NCBI GenBank assembly: GCA_937874275.1
Contig: CALNAU010000025.1
Coordinates: 1 to 24,210, forward strand
DNA: 24,210 nt
Direction: 5' to 3'
From: an uncultured Clostridia bacterium
GTDB taxonomy: Bacteria; Bacillota; Clostridia; Christensenellales; Aristaeellaceae
This document shows positions 8,599-15,797 of this stretch, piece after piece. The position numbers and the translations under genes were made by a program. Numbering within the stretch: the first letter of the stretch is position 1; the number at the start of each line of letters is the position of its first letter. Under the pieces are notes generated by a model, which saw only the letters and a program-made list of their open reading frames with translations, did not search any database and was not told the DNA's origin.

Positions 8599-10076
8599 CA
8601 GGTCTTTCCTCTCCCGTATTGGTGATTGAGTTCGCGCAGCCGGGCGGCCAGTTCTTCATCGGCCACGCCGGGCTTCATGCGCCATTGCCAGTTGCCGCCC
8701 AAGGTGCCCGGTGTGTTCATGCGGGCGTCAGTGGGCAGGCACAGGATGTCCTGCATGGGCAGGATGGCGGTGTTGGCTTTGTTTTGCAGCACGCCCGCCA
8801 GCATGGCCTCACACAGTTGGTCATCCTTCTGAAAGCCCAGCAGCTTGCGCGCCAACTTTTTTTCGCTGCTGGCAGCGCTTTCCCACCAGCCCATGGCGGT
8901 GTCATTGTCGTGGGTACCGGTGTAGTACACACAGTTGCGTGGGATGTGATAGGGCAGGTGCGGGTTGTCCTCCTCGCCTGAGAAAGCGAAGCACAGCACC
9001 TTCATGCCGGGGTACCCACAGTACTTTAACAGGCCGCGCACCCGGTTGTCCACTGCCCCCAAATCCTCCGCCACGATGTTGAGGCCGGGGACATCCTGAT
9101 TGAGCCGGTCGAAGAAGGCGCGGCCCGGCCCCCGCCGCCACTGGCCCCAGCGTGCGGTGGTGGCCCCATAGGGAACGTCATAGTATTTGGAAAAGCCGAT
9201 GAAGTGATCCACGCGGATGAGGTCGAAGTACTCGCCCATGGCGCGCATGCGCTCCATCCACCAGCGGTAGCCGGTGCGCTTGAGGGCCTTCCAGTTGTAC
9301 AGCGGGTTGCCCCACAGCTGCCCGTTGCGCGAGAAATAATCCGGCGGCACGCCCGCCACGCCCAGGGGCTTGAGGTTCACATCCAGCTGAAATACCTCAG
9401 GATGCGCCCAGGTGTCGGACGAGTCCATCGCCACATAGATGGGCATATCCCCAAACAGCCGGATGCCCTGCCCATTGGCGTATTCCTTCAGGGCGCGCCA
9501 CTGGCGGAAGAACAGGTACTGCACAAAGCTGTGGAAGGCGATTTCATCGCGGAACTGCTGGGCATAACGCCGCATGGCGTCCGGCTGCCGGTGGCGGATG
9601 GCTTCATCGGGCCACGCAAGCCAGGAGCCGCCGCCAAAGTGCGCCTTCAGCGCCCGAAACAGCGCGTAGTCGGGCAGCCAATGGCTTTGCTCGTCCACAA
9701 AGGCCGCGATCTCCTCATCCAGCTTGCCTTGCGCGGCGGCAAAGGCTTCGCGCAGCCGTTTCTCCTTGTGGGCGATGACCGCCACATAGTCCACAGAATC
9801 TTGTCGGTTGGGCTGGGCGGCTTGTTGCTCGGGCTTCAGCAGGCCTTCCTCCACCAGCAGCGCCAGGTCTATCAGCAGGGGGTTGCCCGCGTAGGTGGAA
9901 AAGCTTTGGTACGGCGACTCGCCGTAGCCGGTGGGGGAGATGGGCAGCACCTGCCAGATGGCCATGCCGGCGGCCTTTAAAAAATCCGCGAACTGATAGG
10001 CGTCTTTGCCCATGGTGCCGATGCCCTCCGGCCCCGGCAGGGAGGTGATGTGGAGCAGAATACCGCTTTGTCGCAT
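8598..10076 (-). CDS. malQ: 4-alpha-glucanotransferase (amylomaltase)
   Basis: The protein has 492 residues and belongs to GH77. It moves glucan segments between maltodextrins, releasing glucose and lengthening acceptors so that GlgP can attack them. Family motifs visible include the N-terminal G-I-L-L-H-I-T-S-L-P-G-P-E-G-I-G, the catalytic Asp in R-V-D-H-F, the Glu in V-A-E-D-L-G and the T-G-T-H-D-N-D block. The open frame extends 32 codons upstream, but the ATG at 10076 is preceded by AAAGGAAAG and by the family-typical start M-R-Q-S-G. It lies 14 nt after the amylase gene and overlaps glgP by one base. It is cytosolic, with no signal sequence. Confidence 0.96.
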   Translation of the reverse strand: MRQSGILLHITSLPGPEGIGTMGKDAYQFADFLKAAGMAIWQVLPISPTGYGESPYQSFSTYAGNPLLIDLALLVEEGLLKPEQQAAQPNRQDSVDYVAVIAHKEKRLREAFAAAQGKLDEEIAAFVDEQSHWLPDYALFRALKAHFGGGSWLAWPDEAIRHRQPDAMRRYAQQFRDEIAFHSFVQYLFFRQWRALKEYANGQGIRLFGDMPIYVAMDSSDTWAHPEVFQLDVNLKPLGVAGVPPDYFSRNGQLWGNPLYNWKALKRTGYRWWMERMRAMGEYFDLIRVDHFIGFSKYYDVPYGATTARWGQWRRGPGRAFFDRLNQDVPGLNIVAEDLGAVDNRVRGLLKYCGYPGMKVLCFAFSGEEDNPHLPYHIPRNCVYYTGTHDNDTAMGWWESAASSEKKLARKLLGFQKDDQLCEAMLAGVLQNKANTAILPMQDILCLPTDARMNTPGTLGGNWQWRMKPGVADEELAARLRELNHQYGRGKT

Positions 10077-10090
10077 GGTTCGCTTTCCTT

Positions 10091-11578
10091 TCAGCGGAAA
10101 ATACAGCCGGACTGGGGAGCAAGTATCAGTTGGTCGCCCGCTGCTTCGGGCAGGCCGAGGCCTGTGTCCCAACTGCCAATCATGGCGCCTTGGGGTAGGG
10201 GAATGCTGAGGGGCTCCTTGCCCAGATGATGGATGACCAGCACGGATGTGTCATCCATGGTGACGCGCCAGGCAGCCAGGCTATTGTGGCCCAGGTCAAC
10301 CGCCTCCACGCGTCCGCGCTCCAGCTCGGGGCACAGCGCCCGTAGGGTGCCTAAATGCTGATAGAAGCGAAGAACGGACGCCGCGTCCTGTTCCTGCGCG
10401 TCCACCCCTTGCTTGAGGCGCTGTTGCTGGTCCGCCTCGGCGGGGGGCAGCGTGTTCTGGCTTTCATCCGCTGCCCACAGCATGGGCAGGCGCTTGTTTT
10501 CATCGCGCCCGGAGCCGGACATGCCCAGTTCTTCCCCGTAGTAGATATAGGGGAGGCCGGGCATGGTGAGGTATAGCGCGGCTGCCAGCTTAATCTGCTG
10601 GGGCTTGAGCATCAGGTACCCGGCCGAGCGGCCCATGTCATGGTTGCTCAGGAATGGCGCGTCCAATGCCTGCGGGTTGCGCTGGCGGATTTTTTGCTGC
10701 CAGGCCGCCACGCGGTTGGCGATTTGAGCGCCCTGTCCCGCGCGCATGGCGGGAATCAGCCACCCCGTCGCGCCCGACATGGGGAAGTTGAACAGGCTGT
10801 CGATGCCGCTCTCGTATAGGGACAGGATGGTGTTCTCATCCTTCCAGGCTTCGGCCACCAGATACGCAGCCGGTTTGATTTTTTTGACCTCCTGGTGCAG
10901 CCAGGCGAGGAACGCCGTGTTGTTGGCCACATGGTCCTCATAATAGTGGGTGGTGGCGTCCAGCCGGAAGCCATCTGCGCCCTTGTTCAGCCAGAAGGTG
11001 AGGATGCCGACGATATCCTCCCGCAGCGCCTGGTTATCCAGGTTGAGGTCGGGCATATGCGGGCCGAAGTTGCCCTGATAGTACCAGCCGGGCGCGCCGG
11101 GCACCGGGTGGCCGACAGATTGCGAGAAGTGAAAGTAGCCGATGTAGGGGCTGTGGGTGCCGTTGGACAGGCTGCGCGCCGCCTCCAGAAACCAGGGGTG
11201 CTGGCTGCTGGCGTGGTTGAGCACCAGGTCCAGAATCAGCGATATACCCCGTGCATCGCTCTCGGCGGCAAGCGCCTCAAAGTCGGCCAGCGTACCATAG
11301 GCCGGGTCGATGGCCATATAGTCTGTCACATCATACTTGTGGTAGCTGGGTGAGGGGGATATGGGCATCAGCCACAGGCTGCGCGCGCCAAGGGACTGTA
11401 TGTAGTCCAGCTTTTGTTTGAGGCCCTTGAGGTCGCCCACCCGGTCGCCGTCGCCATCCCGGAAGGAGGCGACGAACACCTCATACACCGGCCCATGCAC
11501 CTGCGCCATGCCCCACAAGGGCAGCAGCAACAGGCACAGGGCCAGCGTAAGGGCTCGCTTGGTTATCTGGGTTTTCAT
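10091..11578 (-). CDS. Secreted GH13 alpha-amylase
   Basis: The protein has 495 residues. Residues 1-25 form a Sec signal peptide (K-R start, hydrophobic core, G-M-A cleavage before Q26) with no lipobox. The GH13 barrel carries the Ca-type loop D-G-D-G-D-R-V-G-D-L (41-50), N-H at 121-122, the nucleophile D207 in G-F-R-L-D-A, the acid/base E243 in V-A-E-A-W and D314 in S-N-H-D-M-G. It should cut starch or long maltodextrins outside the cell and so supply MalEFG. Neopullulanase-like or cyclomaltodextrinase activity cannot be excluded. The ATG overlaps the malG stop (TAATG), with AAAGGA as ribosome binding site inside malG. A secreted enzyme within an otherwise membrane and cytosolic operon ties the extracellular step to uptake. 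Confidence 0.93.
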   Translation of the reverse strand: MKTQITKRALTLALCLLLLPLWGMAQVHGPVYEVFVASFRDGDGDRVGDLKGLKQKLDYIQSLGARSLWLMPISPSPSYHKYDVTDYMAIDPAYGTLADFEALAAESDARGISLILDLVLNHASSQHPWFLEAARSLSNGTHSPYIGYFHFSQSVGHPVPGAPGWYYQGNFGPHMPDLNLDNQALREDIVGILTFWLNKGADGFRLDATTHYYEDHVANNTAFLAWLHQEVKKIKPAAYLVAEAWKDENTILSLYESGIDSLFNFPMSGATGWLIPAMRAGQGAQIANRVAAWQQKIRQRNPQALDAPFLSNHDMGRSAGYLMLKPQQIKLAAALYLTMPGLPYIYYGEELGMSGSGRDENKRLPMLWAADESQNTLPPAEADQQQRLKQGVDAQEQDAASVLRFYQHLGTLRALCPELERGRVEAVDLGHNSLAAWRVTMDDTSVLVIHHLGKEPLSIPLPQGAMIGSWDTGLGLPEAAGDQLILAPQSGCIFR

Positions 11579-12846
11579 TATCCTTTGACCGCGCCGCCTG
11601 TGACGCCCTCCACATAGAACTTCTGAATGCGGATGAACAGCAGCGTGATGGGGATGGCCACCAGCACCGCGCCCGCGCAGAAGCGGGTGAAGTACTGATA
11701 GATGTGCTCGCGTTCCAGCATCTTGAACAGGCCAAGCGCCACCGTGTAGTTGGCGTAGTCGTCCTTCATGATGACGGACACGAAGATGAAGTCCACCCAC
11801 GGCGCGATAAACGCCGTGATGGCCGTATACACCAGAATGGGGCGGGAGGAGGGCAGTATGATTTTCCAGAACACCGTGTTCTTGCTGGCGCCGTCAATCA
11901 GCGCCGCCTCGTCCAGCGAGCGGGGGATGGTGTCGAAAAAGCCCTTGGCGATGGTGTAGCCCAGCACGCCGCCGCCCGAATACACCAGAATCAGGCTGAT
12001 GAGCGATTTGGCCAGGCCCACGGCCTTGAGGATGTGGTATACGGCAATCATGCTCATAAAGCCGGGGAACATGGCGATAATCAGCCCCAGGTTGAGGAAC
12101 GCGCGGCGCGCGGGGAAGCGCAGGCGGCTCAATGTATAGGCCACCATCAGCACCAAGGTGGTGGTGATGATGCAGGTGACCACCGAAACCCACAGCGTGT
12201 TGAGGTACCAGCGCGGGAAGTTGAACTGTTCGGTTTCGGTGAACAGGCGGGTGTAGTTGGACAGCGTCCACCCCTTGGGGATGATGTAGGTGGTGTAGGC
12301 GCCGGACTCAGCGCGCAAGGAGGTAATCACCAACCACAGGATGGGCAGCAGCCATACCACGCCCATCGCTGTCAGTACCACATAGGTGGCAGGCTGGCGC
12401 AGCGCCATCAGCGCCACCACCAGCCCCACCAGCGACAGCAGCAGGAAGGCCCAGAAGCCAATCTGCAGGTGCGCCACCAGGAAGGGCTGGGGCATCAGGC
12501 CGGAGGCATCCGCCGTCACCTTGGCGGTGAGCAGCGTGTAGATGCTGCCCATCACCGCCACCGAAAACAGGACGACCAGCGCGCGCACCCCGGCACGGTT
12601 GGCGCGGGCCAGCAGGCTCAGGCCCACCAGCAGCGCCAACACGGCTGCCGCGGCCAGGGGAATCAAGCGCAGGATGCCGCGGTCAAACAGCAGCAGGTTG
12701 ATGCCTGTGCGGGCGTAGTCCGCGCCTTCCTGGGCAGGCACATGCAGCCAGGGAAGCAGCAGGGTCAGCGCGGCAAGCACCGCGATGACGGGCAGCGCCC
12801 GCACCAGGTTGTGGCGCATGGCCTTGGGTTTGCGAATCTCACTCAC
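11578..12846 (-). CDS. malG: Maltodextrin ABC transporter permease MalG, with N-terminal extension
   Basis: The protein has 422 residues against about 280-296 for ordinary MalG. The canonical permease starts near residue 151 and holds the EAA loop, E-A-A-L-I-D-G-A-S-K-N-T, which docks on the transporter ATPase, plus the usual six helices and a C-terminal E-G-V-T-G-G-A-V-K-G tail. Residues 1-150 are an added hydrophobic module with about four membrane helices (near 15-33, 60-79, 88-106 and 126-147) and a short polar loop; I do not recognise it. The start is GTG, overlapping the malF TGA as GTGA, with AGGAGGAG upstream, so the extension is almost certainly translated. An ATG nine codons later would not remove it. 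The protein forms the membrane channel with MalF and passes maltodextrins from MalE into the cell. Confidence 0.93.
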   Translation of the reverse strand: MSEIRKPKAMRHNLVRALPVIAVLAALTLLLPWLHVPAQEGADYARTGINLLLFDRGILRLIPLAAAAVLALLVGLSLLARANRAGVRALVVLFSVAVMGSIYTLLTAKVTADASGLMPQPFLVAHLQIGFWAFLLLSLVGLVVALMALRQPATYVVLTAMGVVWLLPILWLVITSLRAESGAYTTYIIPKGWTLSNYTRLFTETEQFNFPRWYLNTLWVSVVTCIITTTLVLMVAYTLSRLRFPARRAFLNLGLIIAMFPGFMSMIAVYHILKAVGLAKSLISLILVYSGGGVLGYTIAKGFFDTIPRSLDEAALIDGASKNTVFWKIILPSSRPILVYTAITAFIAPWVDFIFVSVIMKDDYANYTVALGLFKMLEREHIYQYFTRFCAGAVLVAIPITLLFIRIQKFYVEGVTGGAVKG

Positions 12847-14228
12847 TGGAACTCCTCCTCCCTGCGGCTGGAGCCGGACATGTTAAACACCAGCAGTGAC
12901 AGCCCGGCCGAGATAACGAACACGAAGATGCCGATGGTGGATGCCAGCGAATAATCCTGCCTGTCCACCGTCAGGCGGTACAGCCAGGTGACCAGCAGGT
13001 CGGTCTTGCCGGCCTGATAGTACTCGGTGACCATCGGCCCGCCACGCGTCAGCAGGAAGATGACGTTGAAGTTGTTAATGTTGCCCACAAAGGCCGTAAT
13101 CAGGTACGGCGTGGTGACAAACAGCATATAGGGCAGCGTGATGGAGAAAAACATCCGGGCCGGGCTCGCGCCGTCGATGGAGGCGCTCTCGTACAGGTCC
13201 TTGGGGATATTCATCAGGATGCCCGAGGTAATCAGCATTGTGTAGGGGATGCCCACCCACAGGTTGACCACCAGCACCGTCAGGCGCGCGGTGGTGGTAT
13301 CCGTCAGGAAGGGGATGCTTTGCTGGATGAAGCCAAACTGCTTCAGCAGCGCGTTGAGCGGCCCCTGATCGTGCAATATCTGGCTCATCAGCATCAGGCT
13401 GACAAACTGGGGCACCGCGATGGTGACCACAAAAATGGTACGCCACATGGCCTTCAGGCGGATGCCCTTGTTGTTGATCATGATGGCCAGCACCATGCCC
13501 AGCAGGTAGTTGGTGAAGGTGGCGATCACCGCCCAAATCATCGTCCAGCCCAGCACCTTGCCAAATGTATTGGCAATCAGCGGGTGGCCGCCGAAGAGGT
13601 TGCGGAAGTTCTCCGTTCCCACCCAGGTAAACATGTTGCCCGGCGGTTGGTGCGTCTGGTCAAAGTTGGTAAAGGCCAGCAATATCATGAAGATGGTGGG
13701 CAGCAGCGTAAAGGCCAGCACCATCAGCGTGGGCATTGTCAGCAGCGTGATGTGGTAGCGCTCATTGACCATGCTGGTGATGTCATCGGCAAAGGTAGGC
13801 AGGGGCTTGCCCTGCTCCTTAAGGCGCTGCGCCCGGTAGGCCGAGCGGATGTTGGCCCGCCAAAGCACCAGAAAGCCCAGCACCAGCATGATGCTCAGCA
13901 CGCTGAACAGCAGGATAAGCAGCGAGTTGTCGCCCGGCGTGCGCACAAAAATCTGGCGCTCCTCGCTCCACACCCGCTGCATGCCCACATCGCCCAGCGT
14001 ATCCAGCTTGCTCAGGTACTGCCAGGCAAAGCCCACCAGATACCAAACCATCAGCGCCTGACTGCCCAGGTAGAGCAGCCCCTTGATGACCTGCCCCTTG
14101 ACCAGGGAGCCAAAGCCCATGACCAAAAAAGACAGGCGCGTTGCGGCGTCACCGTCCCTGAAGGTCTCATACAGTTCCCGGAATATGCCTTTTCGCGCCT
14201 TGCGTCTGGCCGCTGTTACGCTGGTCAA
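12843..14228 (-). CDS. malF: Maltodextrin ABC transporter permease MalF
   Basis: The protein has 461 residues, in the range of Gram-positive MalC/MalF. It has two or three N-terminal helices (near 45-70 and 103-123), then the six-helix permease domain. The EAA loop is seen as Y-E-S-A-S-I-D-G-A-S-P-A-R, and R-G-G-P follows in the last third. The start codon is TTG, chosen because AAGGAGG lies 7 nt upstream (14242-14236) and no ATG upstream is in frame. A 179-nt gap with a strong hairpin separates it from malE. Its end overlaps malG by 4 nt. With MalG it forms the transmembrane pore; the partner ATPase is not encoded here and is probably a shared MsmK/MalK elsewhere. Confidence 0.95.
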   Translation of the reverse strand: MTSVTAARRKARKGIFRELYETFRDGDAATRLSFLVMGFGSLVKGQVIKGLLYLGSQALMVWYLVGFAWQYLSKLDTLGDVGMQRVWSEERQIFVRTPGDNSLLILLFSVLSIMLVLGFLVLWRANIRSAYRAQRLKEQGKPLPTFADDITSMVNERYHITLLTMPTLMVLAFTLLPTIFMILLAFTNFDQTHQPPGNMFTWVGTENFRNLFGGHPLIANTFGKVLGWTMIWAVIATFTNYLLGMVLAIMINNKGIRLKAMWRTIFVVTIAVPQFVSLMLMSQILHDQGPLNALLKQFGFIQQSIPFLTDTTTARLTVLVVNLWVGIPYTMLITSGILMNIPKDLYESASIDGASPARMFFSITLPYMLFVTTPYLITAFVGNINNFNVIFLLTRGGPMVTEYYQAGKTDLLVTWLYRLTVDRQDYSLASTIGIFVFVISAGLSLLVFNMSGSSRREEEFQ

Positions 14229-14235
14229 AGGAACC

Positions 14236-14242
14236 CCTCCTT
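14236..14242 (-). promoter_or_regulatory. Shine-Dalgarno deciding the TTG start of malF
   Basis: AAGGAGG on the minus strand, 7 nt before the TTG at 14228-14226. No competing ATG in this frame has a site of similar strength. Confidence 0.75.
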
Positions 14243-14362
14243 CTTGATAAGAACGCTTCTTTCATCTGTGTCCGGATACATGGACTGCTTATATGGCCCA
14301 TCCGGCATGTGCGACAGCGTTCCTTGCGATGTATTGCTTATTAGTTTATTGGCATCCAATAG

Positions 14363-14396
14363 AAAACCGGGGCTGTACCCGGTGGGTACAGCCCCG
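14363..14396 (-). terminator. Partial terminator or mRNA-stabilising hairpin after malE
   Basis: A perfect 13-bp stem (14368-14380 with 14384-14396) with a 3-nt loop starts 11 nt after the malE stop. Read leftward it is followed by only four T's and then CT, so readthrough into malF is expected. Such stem-loops between binding-protein and permease genes commonly raise the binding-protein dose. The rest of the 179-nt gap to malF shows no convincing promoter or small gene. Confidence 0.8.
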
Positions 14397-14407
14397 TGGA
14401 AAGGGTC

Positions 14408-15592
14408 TTACTTGGCGGTGATGGCGGTAACCATCTCGTCCAGCAGTGTCTTCACATCCTTGGTGTAGTCCTTGGCTTCCATGGTGGTGCCAAAGGCCTC
14501 GGCGGGAGCCCAGTAGTTGTCCAGGCCGGCAGCCTGCGAGGAGGCATAGGGGGCCTGAGCGGCCAGGGCGGCCAGGGCGATGTTGTCCTGCACGGCGGTG
14601 CTGGCGGCGACGTTGACGTTGGCGGGGCCAAGGCCACGCACTTCAAAGCGCTTGAGCTGGTTCTCTTCGTTGGTCAGCCAGGCAGCCAGGTCCATGGCCT
14701 CTTCGGGGTACTGGGTCATGGTGTTGACGCCTAACAGCTTGAAGCCCGCGAAGGAGCCCATCTGCACCTGCTCACCACCCATGGTGAAGGTAGGCAGCTT
14801 GGTAGCGGCGTAGTTGTCGCCCAGCTTGCTCTTGATGTCGTCCGCGTTCCAGGCGCCGGAGACGCCGGCGGCGATGGTCTCGCCGATGCCGCCCTTGAGG
14901 ATGTTGTCATCACCGGTCAGGAAGGCTTCGTCGGCGGTGAAGGCCTTGATGGCTTCGCCTGCCTTGACGCCTGCTTCGTTGTTGAAGTCGCACACGATGA
15001 CGCCGTTCTCATCCACGCGCAGCTCGCAGCCCGCGCCCAGGAAGAAGCTGGCGATGTACCAGCCGTTGGAGACGTCCATGAACACCTTCTTGTTGGCGGC
15101 CTTGGCGGCTTCCAGGATGCCGTCCAGGGTCTTCACCTGCTCTTCGCTGATGACGGACTTGTCATAGTACAGGAAGTAGCCGTTGTCGGCGGTCATGGGA
15201 TAGGCGTAGAGGTGATCGCCCGAGGAGGCGGCCTTCACGGAGGAGGGAATGTTGGCGGCGATGATCTCGTCCTTGTTGCGGGTCACTTCGTACAGCGCGT
15301 CAGCGGCGACGAAGGCGGGCAGCTGGTCATCGGCAAAGGCAAATACGTCTGCCGCGGCCGTCGGATCTTCCATGTAACGGGTTTTGGCATCCGCCTCGCT
15401 CACCACGCCAAACTCGACTTCAAAGGTCTTGTCAGCGTTGGCGGCTTTGAATGCGTCCACCATTTCCTGCAGCATGGCCTGATCTTCCTGGGAGCCCCAG
15501 ACCTTCAGTTTGACGGGTTCGGTCGCGAAGACGGGCAGTGCCAGCGTCAGCGCCAGGCTCAGTACCAGAGCCAGAGAGAGTAGCTTCTTCAT
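14408..15592 (-). CDS. malE: Maltodextrin-binding protein of the ABC transporter
   Basis: The protein has 394 residues and a family-1 extracellular solute-binding fold. It should capture maltose or maltodextrin and deliver it to MalFG. Residues 1-23 form a signal peptide ending V-F-A before T24. There is no cysteine near the cleavage site, so it would be released by signal peptidase I rather than lipid-anchored, unusual for a Gram-positive binding protein. Typical features seen are the start of the mature chain (K-L-K-V-W-G-S-Q-E-D), a Y-P-M-T-A-D-N-G-Y-F-L-Y-Y-D-K segment and a late A-A-W-L-T-N-E-E-N-Q block. AAGGAGG (15606-15600) precedes the ATG. It is the first gene of the operon and sits behind a strong promoter and a cre-like operator. 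The sugar is inferred from the operon, not from binding residues. Confidence 0.93.
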   Translation of the reverse strand: MKKLLSLALVLSLALTLALPVFATEPVKLKVWGSQEDQAMLQEMVDAFKAANADKTFEVEFGVVSEADAKTRYMEDPTAAADVFAFADDQLPAFVAADALYEVTRNKDEIIAANIPSSVKAASSGDHLYAYPMTADNGYFLYYDKSVISEEQVKTLDGILEAAKAANKKVFMDVSNGWYIASFFLGAGCELRVDENGVIVCDFNNEAGVKAGEAIKAFTADEAFLTGDDNILKGGIGETIAAGVSGAWNADDIKSKLGDNYAATKLPTFTMGGEQVQMGSFAGFKLLGVNTMTQYPEEAMDLAAWLTNEENQLKRFEVRGLGPANVNVAASTAVQDNIALAALAAQAPYASSQAAGLDNYWAPAEAFGTTMEAKDYTKDVKTLLDEMVTAITAK

Positions 15593-15666
15593 GGATAAAC
15601 CTCCTTATTGTTAGCAGCATCCGCTGCGTGGGTACCTTTTGTGATGAATTCTGGTCGGTTGTTTCT

Positions 15667-15684
15667 AATGAAAACGTTTTCATT
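15667..15684. promoter_or_regulatory. cre/LacI-family operator upstream of malE
   Basis: AATGAAAACGTTTTCATT is an 18-bp perfect palindrome. Its core TGAAAACGTTTTCA fits the CcpA cre consensus TGWNANCGNTNWCA at every position and also fits MalR-type operators. It lies roughly 18-33 nt downstream of the predicted transcription start, where bound repressor would block elongation. A small GCAGC/GCTGC hairpin (15614-15627) lies between it and the malE ribosome binding site. Confidence 0.85.
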
Positions 15685-15706
15685 GCCCTAATATCTAATA
15701 TAACCA

Positions 15707-15736
15707 AATATATACGTATTGAAACGGTGCTGTCAA
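15707..15736 (-). promoter_or_regulatory. Promoter of the maltodextrin operon
   Basis: On the minus strand a perfect TTGACA (15736-15731) is followed by TATATT (15712-15707) at 18 bp; the overlapping TATATA (15714-15709) gives 16 bp. Transcription should begin near 15700, leaving a leader of about 107 nt to malE. Confidence 0.75.
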
Positions 15737-15761
15737 GGGAAACGGCAGAATTTCTGAAAAG

Positions 15762-15783
15762 AAAAAAGCCGCTTGGTAGCGGC
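15762..15783 (-). terminator. Intrinsic terminator after the histidine kinase gene
   Basis: GCCGCT and AGCGGC pair (15783-15778 with 15773-15768) around a 4-nt loop. Leftward it is followed directly by six T's (15767-15762). It starts 14 nt after the kinase stop codon and insulates the malE promoter. Confidence 0.88.
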
Positions 15784-15797
15784 AGAAGATACAGGGT

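Noticed and set aside
7606..8625. 339-codon rightward open frame opposite glgP
   Set aside because: Antisense shadow of conserved phosphorylase coding sequence.
11704..12954. 416-codon rightward open frame opposite malG
   Set aside because: Its His/Gln/Gly-rich product is what antisense of GC-rich membrane genes gives; malG has clear motifs.
14229..14362. Possible internal promoter before malF
   Set aside because: TTGGAT followed 17 bp later by CAATAC is too far from consensus to report as a promoter.
13320..14468. 382-codon rightward open frame opposite malF
   Set aside because: Antisense shadow that also crosses the malE/malF hairpin.
15614..15627. GCAGC/GCTGC hairpin in the malE leader as a riboswitch or attenuator
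   Set aside because: Only a 5-bp stem and no alternative pairing partner or T tract was seen.
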